Assembly (NCBI GenBank): GCA_012862575.1
Contig: BLSF01000013.1
Span: forward strand, 62,001-126,000
DNA from: Parietichytrium sp. I65-24A
Taxonomy: Eukaryota; Sar; Bigyra; Thraustochytrida; Thraustochytriidae
Length of the DNA stretch: 64,000 nt
Direction: 5' to 3'
Made by a program: the position numbers and the translations under genes. The notes under the pieces are model-generated. The model had not been told where the DNA came from and searched no databases. It was given only the letters and a program-made list of their open reading frames with translations. Shown here piece after piece: positions 51,290 through 62,516 of this stretch (within the stretch, counting starts at the first letter, position 1; each line of letters begins with the position of its first letter).

Positions 51290-52507
51290 GCTTCTCCTTC
51301 TCTCTCGCCACCAACAACATCCACTTTCTCTCACTCATTCATTCACTCACTCACTCATACTCGCTCACTCGCAAACCATCTCACAGTATCGCCCAATTAG
51401 ATCCATAACCAGTAGAACCTGGTACACACCACGCTATGACAGACAGCCAACCAATTTCCGCGACTCCATGCAGTAGCGATCGCTAGTGCTCGTTAGCATA
51501 GGTGTAGGGGAGGGGCTAGATGGAGCCTAGGGGCGAGGTGGACCAGGGGAGTAGAAGTTCTGTGTATGACGTGGTAGGGACCTGGAGGGATAGGTGGGTG
51601 AGGTAGGTGGGGCTAAAAGCTGCGGGAATAAGGATGGCTATGCATAGGTAGCATCAGCGGTGCGGAAACCAGTCATTCGGGTGTTGCGGAGGGTATAGGG
51701 GTTGGTTAATCGTAATTAGTCCGGAATTAAAGGATGCCGACCTCTTACTTGCATTAGTGAATTACTGACTGCATTGGGTTCTCGATTGACTCGATTGGGG
51801 CACAAGTCATGGAGCAAAGAAGCTCTGCGGACTGGGAAAGAAGAGCACCATCGTACTGCGTAACGATGAACCAATTCCTCCCACTCGTCTAACGACCGCG
51901 GATCCGAATAGACTGCCTTTGCCTCTGTGAGAACCCGACGCCCCAGGATGGAGAACCCAAATTGGGACTCTCTCAACTCGGTTCTTCGCCTTTCATCTAG
52001 CCACTTCCATAGCAGCTCATTAACACGTCTGCTTACGGGAGTGACTACAGGGCAGACTACACTACACGCACTACTACACTACCAGTTAAGATTGCTCTAG
52101 GACTGCAATATCATTAGCATTATAGTTAGACGCAGACTAGCTGCCGCAGTGGGGCTGGATCTTGAACTTGAAGGGTACGCGAGGACAGTCGCGTACAGAA
52201 CGCGTACGACGTGTCCTATTGGGAAGAGGTAAGTGTGTTTATGATAGGGGTGCGCACAGTAAGGTACGGAGCGCTTTGAGTGAGGAGCGCAGACAGGGAA
52301 ACAGAGTCGGTCGGTGGTTGGGACAAGTGGGTCAGTGGATCCAGTGGATCCAGTGGAACCAAGTGGCTCGGTGGAAACTTGCACTCGGGAAACGGGGCGC
52401 TGACGAGCAGCTGTTGTGAATCAACTGTGAATTGCATACAGTAGAATTGACTGCGGGGAGGAAGTGTCTGTCATCCAGGAGCTGGAGTTGGAAGAGAGCG
52501 GCTGGGC

Positions 52508-52530
52508 GAGTGAGTGAGTGAGTGAGTGAG
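52508..52530. repeat. (GAGT)n microsatellite
   Basis: About five to six GAGT units, 210 bases upstream of the RanBP2-finger gene. Confidence 0.9.
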
Positions 52531-52740
52531 AAAATGAGAAAATGTGTGGGCGGCGTGGGAGAGGTTGGTGGCGGAGTGGCTGATTTGTGTGTGTGTGTGA
52601 TGAGCTAGATTGTCGGAAGAAGGGAAGGAGTTTGGTGATAGTTAAGAGAATTCACGGCCGGTGGTGGTGGTAAATAGGTGAATAGGTGAATAGTGGGTGG
52701 TAGAGCTTGAATACTCTCTGGTGAAGAACAGAACAGCATC

Positions 52741-53946
52741 ATGGCAGACCAAGCAGATGCGTCAGGCGTAGAGACGAAGACTGTCGAGGCAGTGGCCGCA
52801 AAGGCTCCTGAAACGGAAACAATTGCGCAAGACAAGGAGCAGAACGCCGCCGAATCCGCTGACCAAAAGTCGCGTTTTGTGGATGAGGAGGAAGAGAACG
52901 AAGATGTAGAGGAGAGTCGACGCCGCCGCCGTGACAGATCCTCCTCGCGCGACAGGCGCAGGTCCCGCTCTCGTTCCCGGTCCCGTGGGCGCGACAGGTC
53001 GGGATCGAGGCACCGAAGGTCGCGCTCCAGATCCAGGTCAAGAAGTCCTGGCCGCAGTCGCGTTCACGCGGTAGAGCAGAGTATCTTAGGCGAGAAAAAA
53101 GACAGGTCCTCAGGAAATGGCGGCGAAGGCGAGGGCCATCACTCGGTTCGCGACGGAGACTGGACTTGCCCGACGTGCAACATGAATGTGTTCAAGTCGC
53201 GAGAGTTTTGCTTCAAGTGCCATACCCCAAAACCTTCCCACCTCTCCACTGCTCGCTTCGGCGACTGGACCTGTCTAAGCTGTGGCTCCAACTGCTTTGC
53301 AAAGAGATTCACTTGCTTCAAGTGCGGCGCTCCTCGCCAGAGACCAATGGTTCAATATCCTCCCGCAATGGGTGGCGGTTATCCGATGATGAATCCAATG
53401 ATGGGCGGAGGAGCGCCTCCGCGCGGCCCCGGAAAGCCGGGTGATTGGACCTGCCCGGAGTGCCAAACAAATGTTTTTGGATGGAGAAATGAGTGCGTGA
53501 AATGCCAGACACCAAAACCTGCCGGTGCTGGTATGGATGCCATGGGTGGGGCTGCCCCACCCTCTGGCTATGGAGTGCAGATGGGAGGTTTTCCAATGCC
53601 CGGTATGATGGCGATGCCAGGTATGATGCCAGGCATGCCGCCCATGATGGGCGGCGGCGGCGGCGGTGGTGGTGGTGGTGCAGCTTTCCGGCCTGGAGAT
53701 TGGATGTGCCCAGGCTGCATGCAGCACAACTACGCCTCGCGTAATTCGTGTTACAAATGCCATGCCCCAAAGACCCCATCCGCACCTGGAATGATGTATG
53801 GCCAGGCTCCACAACCAGGCGGCTCTAACCCTATCAGTAGCCGAGCACGCCCTGGTGACTGGACATGTCCGTCCTGCCAGGCAAACTGCTTCGCATCCCG
53901 CTCCACTTGTTTCAGGTGTGGCAAGGAAAAGCCGATGGGTGTGTGA
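52741..53946 (+). CDS. RS-domain protein with five RanBP2-type zinc fingers
   Basis: A 401-residue protein. It has an acidic N-terminus (1-60) and an Arg/Ser-rich RS domain (about 60-105). Five RanBP2-type fingers follow, each of form GDWxCxxC...RxxCxxC, starting near residues 139, 174, 234, 319 and 372. Linkers are Gly/Met/Pro-rich, including a G10 run near 307. Fingers of this type in ZRANB2, FUS and plant relatives bind single-stranded RNA, commonly at GGU. The RS domain points to splicing or mRNP factors in the nucleus. ZRANB2 has two fingers with the RS domain at the C-terminus; here the order is reversed and the count higher, so one-to-one orthology is unlikely. The start is the first ATG. 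Intronless. Confidence 0.9.
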   Translation: MADQADASGVETKTVEAVAAKAPETETIAQDKEQNAAESADQKSRFVDEEEENEDVEESRRRRRDRSSSRDRRRSRSRSRSRGRDRSGSRHRRSRSRSRSRSPGRSRVHAVEQSILGEKKDRSSGNGGEGEGHHSVRDGDWTCPTCNMNVFKSREFCFKCHTPKPSHLSTARFGDWTCLSCGSNCFAKRFTCFKCGAPRQRPMVQYPPAMGGGYPMMNPMMGGGAPPRGPGKPGDWTCPECQTNVFGWRNECVKCQTPKPAGAGMDAMGGAAPPSGYGVQMGGFPMPGMMAMPGMMPGMPPMMGGGGGGGGGGAAFRPGDWMCPGCMQHNYASRNSCYKCHAPKTPSAPGMMYGQAPQPGGSNPISSRARPGDWTCPSCQANCFASRSTCFRCGKEKPMGV

Positions 53947-54362
53947 GATAAATTGTCCTCTTACACATGAAAAGCCAAAGAGGTTTCACTTTGTCGCCAT
54001 TTGTCTTTGGTTTGAGAGCGTGCCTTCACGGCTCTTCGTATATCAAAACCACGAAAGTGGATTTCGCCTAATCAACAACAGAATTTTTGATTATCAGAAT
54101 TCGAAGCATTATGTGATTTTTTTTAAAGCATTGATATAACTTCAGACGGAGCAGGCTCTGTAGTATTCACAACAACACTGTACAATATGTTCCGCCTGCC
54201 CTGCATCACCCTTCCTTTCTTGCCAATCAACGAAACTTTACCTTTCCCTTCACGTTTGGCGACGAATTTAAATAAGAACTTAATATTGCGGCGCTGGAGC
54301 GACAACTCCAAGAAAACCGCCTTTTTAATAGCGTCTTTGGAAAGACTTGAATATTTTTGCCA
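53947..54362. other. region between convergent RanBP2-finger and coiled-coil genes
   Basis: AT-rich 3' flanks. No gene is seen. Confidence 0.5.
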
Positions 54363-54821
54363 TCATCTGAAATAGGTCTTCAGGAGGCGATTTCCTGACG
54401 CATGAGAGAGCTGATTTTTAAGCTCTCCATACTCTTGAATGAGAGAATTCAGACTGCTGTTAAGCTTGACACTTGCAAGCCTCATTTGCGTTCGAGTCTC
54501 CACTCTCGAGAGTCTCGAGGAAGGCACGGATGCCCGTCTCTTGGGAACCTCCGCTTCCCCTTGCTCTTCTGCTTTGGACTCTTTCTCAGAGTACCTGCGC
54601 AGCTCGTTCTCGATGAGCCTCGTCTCTTCCGTAGTCTCTGCCGCTTGCACGCACCCATGCGAGCTGCACTGCTTCCAGGCATTGCCTGAGGCAGAGATGG
54701 GTTTCGCCAGCAGCTCTTTTGCTCTGCCTCGGGCTCGCTGGCTCTTCTTACATAGGTCTCGCTTCGTGCGTGCCATGTGTTGCACGCTCAGCCAGCGCTC
54801 CATCAGCAACGCTTCGACCAT
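54363..54821 (-). CDS. small coiled-coil protein of unknown function
   Basis: A 152-residue, mostly helical, basic protein: MVEALLMERWLSVQHMARTK at the start, an acidic helix TTEETRLIENELRRYSEKE in the middle, and a heptad-like C-terminal helix (LASVKLNSSLNSLIQEYGEL then KNQL). No family is recognised. Ala/Leu/Glu helix periodicity and the absence of low-complexity runs make it more credible than other short frames in the area. The first ATG is at 54821; six upstream codons lack ATG. It is convergent with the RanBP2-finger gene. Adaptor or tether subunits of small complexes look like this, but nothing specific can be claimed. Confidence 0.5.
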   Translation of the reverse strand: MVEALLMERWLSVQHMARTKRDLCKKSQRARGRAKELLAKPISASGNAWKQCSSHGCVQAAETTEETRLIENELRRYSEKESKAEEQGEAEVPKRRASVPSSRLSRVETRTQMRLASVKLNSSLNSLIQEYGELKNQLSHASGNRLLKTYFR

Positions 54822-56125
54822 TTCGCACTCTCTCCACACCGCAGCCGCCTGTCTGCTCTCCTTCTTGCGTCTCTTAAACTCCTCTGCTCTCCGTCCTGAT
54901 GACTGTCTTTGTGTCTTTGTGTCTCTTTTCTGTCTAAATCTCTGTGTCTCTATCTATTTTCGCAGTGCGTGCTCCTTGCAAAACTTGGAGCTACGAAGGA
55001 AACGGACTAGCGCCGCTGCGTATATGCGCATAGCGTCGGGGATTTGCCACTCTCCATGGTAGATGCGCCGCTAGCAGTTAGAGCGCGAGATGGTGCACAC
55101 AATGTCCCGAGGCGTAGGGAAAGCGCTGGGTAGCAGGTAGGATGGGTTACACCTCTTTCACAAGTCAATTGCCATGGCGAACTTTGACTTTGGATCCATG
55201 AGTCAAGGCCACGGCTTCGGAGGAAAGGAGAAGGGCCTATGCGGATTGGCTGTGGACCGCGATAGGGAAGAATAGAAGAGGACGTTGCTGACGTTTGCGG
55301 AAGGGAATGCCCCGCGCCTTCGGCTTTATCTTTCTTGCAGGTGTCATGAAAGACTTCTCCGAAGAATACAAGGTTATCAAAGATTTCTTGTTCTCCGACC
55401 AAAAGGTTTTTGTCTCTTGGACGCCGGGTGTCTTCCATGATGAAAATACAAGGTCAACAAGATTTACTATTATCCGACAAGAAGGCTTTTGTCTCTTGTA
55501 TGCCGGGTGCCTTTTATGATGAAAAGAAGCGGAGGTGAACGGTATGCACTGCCATTTGGCATTAAGCTCGGCCAAATGGGAGAAATGCTCTCCGATCTTT
55601 ATCGACGGCTGTAAATGCCGTGGAAACGTAGAGAGCAGATACATCCCCCTGCTTTCGTTTGGTGGATTTTGTGAAAACGGACGTCCCTGGGATATTTGGG
55701 CCGCTCTGATACAACGAATGCAGGGACCAAGTGGTCCTCAAGAATGTGGTGCCACAATGATACGAGTCGATCGATATTACAGTGGGTGAGAGAATCAAGA
55801 CCCGACATTTGCTCTATCAAATCGACGAAAAAGACAGAAGGTTATCATCAGAAAAAGCTCAATATTTGGAGATAGTATTTCAAAAAAAAAGGAGCAAATA
55901 TACAAGAGAAAAGTAGTCCTCTCCCTTTCTCTCTCTCTGTTTCTATCCAGGAATGCATAAAATATGTACACCGCCGATTTATATACACTGGCGAGACCGT
56001 GGAGCCGCCCTGAGGATCCATGAGATCAAATCGCCGCACCCAATGTGCATCAGATGTTGGACATTAGTCTATAACGCTGCTCTCTAGAGGAACTAAGGAG
56101 GTGGAAGTGCGCAAAATCTCTCAAA
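54822..56125. other. intergenic region with an ~80-bp tandem duplication
   Basis: No convincing gene. Minus-strand frames of 135-143 codons at 55007-55644 overlap the duplication and look like by-products of it. Confidence 0.5.
55364..55522. repeat. ~80-bp imperfect tandem duplication
   Basis: Copy 1 (55364-55443) and copy 2 (55444-55522) share words such as AATACAAGGT, TTTTTGTCTCTTG, GCCGGGTG and ATGATGAA, at roughly 80% identity by eye. A weaker third trace (GTGTCATGAA...) lies just before copy 1. Confidence 0.8.
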
Positions 56126-56611
56126 TCAGAGGACCTGTGCCTGCGGGAGCGCCCAGCCCCTTTGCCCCCATGACACGCGAACTTTAGTAGAGCGTGCCTT
56201 GCGAGACAACTTGCTCGTTTTCCCAGATGCACTGGATGTGGATAAGCTTCGCTCACTTTTTGTGCATGCCCGGGGGGAGGAGAATTGGGGCAGCCAGTTC
56301 TCCCAGCAAGAGTCACTGCAAAAGCAAAAGTATGCGGTGCCAACCTTTGCAAGCTTCAATGGCGGCGCGTTTTCGTCGCCTTGTTCAGGCAGTTGCGCAG
56401 AGCAGAACGTGCAGCTCTTTTGCCCGTCAACGAATCGCTGGATGATCTCTGCGTTGTTGTAGGACGGCCTCGGAAAATCATACACCAAGTCATCATTGGG
56501 ATGCGCGTACTCTGTCGCTTTCACGTCCAACTTTTCGAACACCTTCTTCGCCTTTGCGCGGTTGCCACCGGCACACATCTCGCGGCCCGAAACGCACTCA
56601 AACAAGTTCAT
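56126..56611 (-). CDS. small Cys-rich (FCS/MYM-like) zinc-binding protein
   Basis: A 161-residue protein. After a short N-terminal helix (NRAKAKKVFEKLDVKATEY) comes a possible zinc site: SCTFCSAQL (C-x2-C) and, about 30 residues on, FCFCSDSCWENWL. This C-x2-C...C-x-C-x3-C layout resembles FCS/MYM- or TRASH-type fingers, which bind proteins or nucleic acid. The Ser/Lys/Arg-rich C-terminus looks disordered. No specific family is recognised. The start is an ATG, MNLFECVSG. It stands alone between two gene-poor stretches. The function is unknown; coding status is supported mainly by the Cys pattern and clean frame. Confidence 0.55.
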   Translation of the reverse strand: MNLFECVSGREMCAGGNRAKAKKVFEKLDVKATEYAHPNDDLVYDFPRPSYNNAEIIQRFVDGQKSCTFCSAQLPEQGDENAPPLKLAKVGTAYFCFCSDSCWENWLPQFSSPRACTKSERSLSTSSASGKTSKLSRKARSTKVRVSWGQRGWALPQAQVL

Positions 56612-59049
56612 CTTTCTTCAACCCCCCTTTCCACACTGGACCCGCTGAGCTACCGAGCAAACCTGGCTGCGTGCCCGATTGTTCTGTGACTGCAGCTGCT
56701 GACACCGTCCGGTTCCTTCGGTCTTCTGCCACTGCGACTGCTTCCTTTCGTGCGCTGTCGTTTACTCTTTTGCTCTCTCTTAGCGGTATTGTGGGTCCGA
56801 CAGAACACCTCCAACTCGAAACCTGCTCGTAGGAGCTGTGTTGCCGTCCACGTCTTTCGGGATTCGTGCCCCTGAGACCGCTCCACTGTGTGTGAGTCAC
56901 TCGACGAACGTTCAAGCCTGAGAGAGGGACTGACTGTGCAGTACTGCGTTGTCCTGTGCTATGCTGTGTTGTGCTGTGCTGTGCTGAGGGTCGCTCGCCT
57001 TAGTCTACAACGACTGACAACGAATGCTGCAGAATTCTTCCTTCTTTCTTTCCAAGACCAGTACCGTCTGATAACCTTTTCATGTAAAATTTTTTATTCA
57101 TTTAACACATGGGCTTGCCCTTTGCCCTCCAAGTCCGACAGACTGACAGACCGACGGAGTACGAGTTGTTTGTTTATTCACTGCCGGCCGGTGTGCTGGA
57201 AAGCAAGCGCCATGGGCAATTAGGGCAATTAGCTGAAAGGTGGTGCTAATAGCGACCAGAGGCCTCACTGCTCACTCTCAGAACTCAACCAACACTCGGC
57301 ACTGGTAGGTGTACACCTCGCCTAAGAAAGTGCATGCGTGCCGTTTTCCCAGTCGGCTTCAAGTTGACGTTTGTTCATTCGTTCATTCATTGAACAAGGA
57401 AAACAATAAAGGCTCAAGTTGCACTCCTTCTCTTTGCGACCAAACGAACAGTACGAGCAGCGACTTTGGAGTAACAGGCTTTCGTAGGCTCGTGGGCTGT
57501 GGAAGGTGATGGGATTGGCAGGCAGGTAGGAGAGGTATGTCTATTTTTTATTATTCCGTCGTTCTCATGTCAAGAACTACTTTCTTTCCAACGTCACCGG
57601 CGTCACTCGCAGCGACGGTCAGTCACTGACAGTGTACGAGTTACCTCCACACGCTCTCCGTTGTTGTGAGAAGAATTATTGACTAGCACTCCTCGCCGAC
57701 ATTTCTCGCAGCTTGCTAGCGCTCACTATGTTTTCACCCCAACCTCTGAGAGTCCCTCGTGACCTCCTCCATAGCACCTTGGTAACCTCGCTTGCTCAGT
57801 GCTTCAGTCGCAAAGTGTTTTTCATTTATTTACAGTGTTTGCAGTGTGCGTGGAGACCGTGGCGCTTCACGCTTTCACGGCGGTGCGAGGCTCTAGGAGG
57901 GGAGAGAGGGAGAAGGGAGACGAGGAGGTGGAGAGGTGGGGATAGCGTAGCGTGCTACTCCAGATTACTCCAGCGCCTGATCACACTCTCGAGACCTTTG
58001 AGTTTCACAAACCACCTCTTCCCCGCAACAGCCTAAAGCGCTATAATTATGCCGAGAGGCTCCTCCCATGCGAGTTTGGAGATCGGGGGAGAAAAAAAGT
58101 TCTTGTTTTAAGTTACTTTACATTGTTTTTAACAGTTCAAGTTGATTGAGAGTTTCGGATTTCGGCTGTGAATCGAGGCGACATTTGCCAAACATATAAG
58201 AAGGTACTGCGCACGGACAACATTATGGTTTTTCGATATTTGTCGCATAGGTCGCTCCCTTGCTGTTGATGAAGAAATTTCTCGACGAAGTCTTGCCATT
58301 ACAATCACGTCTCTACCTGCAAGTGTAGTGCTTCGATTGTTGAATTGTTTCAGAACATTTAGGAAACAACTGCTGCCGCAAAACTTGCCCCTGGTCGGGA
58401 GACTGTCCGAGGGGGACAGGTTTGTTCACGCGCCTCAATGCCCCGACCGACTCGCGCTGCTGTCGATTGTCGATTTAAAAGGCGTTTCCGAATAAGCAAT
58501 GCCTTCTGGTGAAGAGTTGAAGATCTGTCTGTCTGTTTGACTACGTCCGGCATGTCGCAGCTCTCGACATTGACGCCGAAGCGTCACTGTTTCTTGGGTC
58601 GAGGCGAGTTTAGCGTTTACCAATGGCAAAGAAACCAAGTGCCGGGGTTCTGATGTGCCGCGGCTCCTCGTCTACTTCCCCTCGTCCGCGTTGAAGTTGA
58701 TTTGCTGTTCGAATTGGGAACATGGTAGAGTCAGAAAGAACTGTCGCCGACAAGCCGCTTCTCGTTTTGTAACGGTCCTGTATGATAGTGGCGTGAACTC
58801 GGTGAGGATACAATCATCATGAAAGTTGTGCCCGATGCGTCCGCGACAGAAAAGGTATCTACGAGGGTTTGCTATCCTGAATTTTGTGAAACTCTACAAG
58901 GCACTCACTTTACATGAACATTGAAACTACTTTTACTCGCTTTCGTGTTTGAGATCCATTATTTCGCGGTCATTACACTCAACCTTCTGTAAACTCGCCA
59001 TCCTCTTCTTCGAAGACTGTCATTATATTGCCGTAATGCGCGCTGCGTG

Positions 59050-59280
59050 CCAGTGGGAAAAGTCCGTGCCCGCGAGCATATGGCGATGGAACCGGCGACG
59101 GAATCGATTACCCATCGAGCGTGTTGAGTTACTTGAAGATTGGCATGGGGATCGTCTCGGCAGACCAGGCGCTGGTCGACGCCAGGAAGGCGCTGTGTAC
59201 ACTGAGCTCGGGACGGACACTGACGCACAACTTCAAATTTCCACCTCCTCGTCAACTGAAAGAACTTTCGGCAGGACAGT
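59050..59280 (+). other. GC-rich coding-like patch
   Basis: A locally GC-richer stretch with two overlapping plus-strand frames free of stops. One reads GDGTGDGIDYPSSVLSYLKI and continues MGIVSADQALVDARKALC, which looks protein-like, but it has no good start, no recognised family and no flanking coding sequence. It could be a gene relic or an exon of an unresolved gene. Confidence 0.2.
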
Positions 59281-60122
59281 TTTTGTTCGTCGATATCGTG
59301 TTACGGTTCTTCATCAAATTGGATGTGCTAAAAAACGACCAGGCAAAGTACTTTTGAGTTAAGCTCGTGGCGAAGAGTCGAGTGCAGCCAAAGATACCGT
59401 TCCAGAGCAGCTGAAGGCCAGATGAAAAGACATGGTATTAACCAGCATGGACCTAATGTGATAAAAAGCGGATCGGGAATTTGCAGACCGGGCTGTGAAT
59501 CAAGTAGTAAACTTAAAGGAACATTGTCTAGTTTTCAGGGGTATACGAAAGCATTTCAGCGAAGAAATACAAAAAGATCAGACGATGCAACAAAAGCTGA
59601 ATTGGCCTATCGAATATCACATTATCTGGCCGCACAAAGAAGCCGCCATCGTATGGGGAAGGTGGACGGTCTCGTAAAGATTGCTGACGGTGATAGACGG
59701 ACCGCTCTACGCCGTAAACCACTTCGTGAAATTCGCGCTCTTCTCTTGCGCCTGACGCCGGGAGCCACGAGCATGATATCACCCACATATCATTTGCTTA
59801 GATTACACACCTGGAGTGCAAGCCGTCAAGAACCGAAACCAACTTGAACAATCACTTCCGCAAATTCGATCGTCCAAAAACTGTGGCGTTCAATTTTTTT
59901 TCCATTCGGGATTCACAAACAACTCACGTTGGGTCACTTTTCTTCTTGTTTTGCAGAGTAATGTGCCGCCGGTCAGTACTCGAGTAACGGTACCCAGTAT
60001 TGATTAATGACACGACATCTCTTTCATTGAACAACAAACTTTGAAGCCAGTGGATAATAAATAATGTGTACTCGAGTACCGAGTAGCGCAAATTGTCAGG
60101 AACCGATAATGCGTCTCAAGAC

Positions 60123-60186
60123 GATTTTCGTTGTTTTCGTTGTTTTCGTTGTTTTCGTTGTTTTCGTTGTTTTCGTTGTTTTCGTT
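60123..60186. repeat. 9-bp minisatellite (GTTTTCGTT)n
   Basis: About seven tandem copies of a nine-base unit. Because nine is a multiple of three, the minus strand translates as repeated Glu-Asn-Asn, but no supporting gene is seen around it. Confidence 0.95.
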
Positions 60187-62516
60187 CAACTCAGTCGCCG
60201 AAATTTCCACACGTTGGCACACAGTTTTACCAAGCCCTAAAGCGCCTACTGGGTAGGTGGAAGTGAGAGACTGTGGCATCATCAGTCCAAGGGGTAGAAG
60301 ATGGTAGAAGTTGTGCCTGCTTCTGCCAGCCATTCAATCGTTTCTGGCGAAATGTTCTGAACTGAAATGCTAAGTTTTTGAGCCGTTCCGACGCAACTCC
60401 GCAGTTGCCAGCGGTTTCGCACGTCGTTGCAACTTGCAACTTGCACGGCTTTCCAGCCAATGCCTTTCGCTCTACACTCTAAGCTCTGCGCTCCGTGGCC
60501 GGACAAGAGGAGGACAGGACACACATGATCACCAAGCATCAGATACAGTACTCACAGTCAGTAATAGTGCTAATTAATTCAGATTTCAGATTAATTTGGT
60601 TCAGAATTCACAACTCACAATTCAGATGGAAAGAAAGATCTCATCATTGCAGACTTCACAGCGTTGCCAATTGCACTGGATGCCTGGCTAGCGGCGGTGA
60701 CAAAAATAAAAACAAAAAGAGAAACAAAAAAAGAGGAAGAGAAAATCGCGCGATTGGGGTGCACAGTTGTACCAATGGTCACCGCACTCTACGACTCTGT
60801 TGAAGACAAATCTCAGCTGCATGGACCATGTTTCTTGAAATCAGCAAGCTGACTGTGTGATTCAGAACCAGTTGTTAGGAAGGAAAGAAAGAGAGCAAAG
60901 CAAGCAAGAAAGAAAGAATGAATGAATGAATGAAGAAAACTCTTTTCTGAACTGTTGTGCAGCTTCGTGGCAGCCCAGACGTGTGTATCAAGTATCTCAA
61001 TCAATCAACTGATGATAGTACACATACAAATTAAACAGAGTTTCTAATCCAGAAAACTGCAAACTTTCTCACTTCTCGCTCAACCTCACGTGCCCGAGGT
61101 TCGCATTCTTTGACAAAAGATCGCGTTATTGGCATCGTTGGTTGGCAAAGGCCCAGAGGCTGAACCTATTTTCTCAAGATCAACAAGTTGGCAGTTTTGA
61201 CGCCGTTCGTTTTGTCGGTTGTTCGAGTTGTTTGTTTGTGACCCGTCGCCACGATGATGCGCCCACCGCCTACGGAGGCCTAAGAGAGCGCATTACTCTT
61301 CTCTCCGCTCGCGCGCACCAGTGACACTTGTGACACTTGTGACACCAGTGATGTGTGGAAGGAATGAAGGGTCGTCGGGTTTGGCCTAGCTGCGATTGTA
61401 GATTGAAGCAAAGTGGTCAGCTTGGCTTCCTTCCGCATTCACTCACTAACTCACTTTTGACATCTTTTGACGGCCAAAGAGAATCGCAAGTTGAAAGTTG
61501 TGTCGGTTGACGGAGATGTGGATTCGTTTCAGAAAGGATGTGCTGTTTGTTGGCTGTTTGTTAGATTTTTATTTGTTCCCCGTTTGATTCAGAACTACTC
61601 GGTCGGTGCACGTTGGCCGCCGGCTGTGCAATGTGGGTGGCAGCGCGGCACAAGCGTTGACCGTCTCGAGGTCTCGTTAGTGCTTTTCACCACGCACGTC
61701 ACAAACACGAGTTCCAGATGAAAGCGTTCGAGCAAAAGGTGGATCCTCCTCCACGATTATCAAGTTATGCACGTTCGGAAGGCTTTTTGGGGCACTAGTA
61801 CTGTACTGCACGCACTGGGTGGGTGGGTTGGTGGATGTTGGTGGCCGGGTGGACGGATAGAGGGATTGGTGGAGATCAGATACACGCAGATACGCCATGA
61901 GAGTTGGCGTGGATGGATCATTTGAACTGAATTCCAAGCTTCAACTTTTAATTTTTGATGAGGATGACGGTGACGATGACGATGAGGATGAGTGCCAATG
62001 CCACGCGAGCTCTGCCAAATGAGAATGAGAATGAGAATGACACGGTTGGCTGGGTGGTGTTCGTGCGATACAGTCCCGACCGATGCCTGTTGTGGAGTAT
62101 TTGGTGTAGTACTAGTACTGCACTGCATCAGAACAGTAGATTCGTGATGAGGTAAGGTTGTAGTCATTCCCACACATTCCCACTCAGTGTCACTTGTCAC
62201 TTGCCACTCCTTTTTTTACACCACTGCTTGCCACTGCTTCGCTGGGAATCGCTGGGAGCAAGATTGTGTACTACTCGGGGCCCGTAACCTTGCCTACACC
62301 GGCGCTCCCGCCAGACCCGCCCGCTAGGCCGAGATGGATGGAGTGGCTAGCGCCGTCTTGTGCCAAGACGTTCATGAAAAATCTCACCGTGCAACACCAC
62401 GGCCATGATTGTAGGATTGGCAAAACCCGAATCGACAGAGCTGCACGTTTCTGCTCGCGCGACTCGCTCTTCCTTTCGTCTCAGTCGACCCATAAACAAT
62501 CTCGTCAAAACGCACG

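Larger units (their letters stand above)
51148..52740. other. intergenic region between divergent NOG1 and RanBP2-finger genes
   Basis: No convincing gene. It carries several simple repeats: CAACTCG tandem at about 51222-51248, (CT)n at 51253-51287, (ACTC)n at about 51331-51373, GTGGATCCA units at about 52325-52358, and (GAGT)n at about 52508-52530. Confidence 0.5.
56612..62516. other. gene-poor 5.9-kb region
   Basis: No convincing gene. It contains a 9-bp minisatellite at 60123-60186, GTAC-core motifs at 59975, 60068, 61795 and 62107, purine-rich tracts at about 60880-60935, GATGAC/GAGAAT repeats at about 61955-62042, and one coding-like patch at 59050-59280. Confidence 0.5.
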
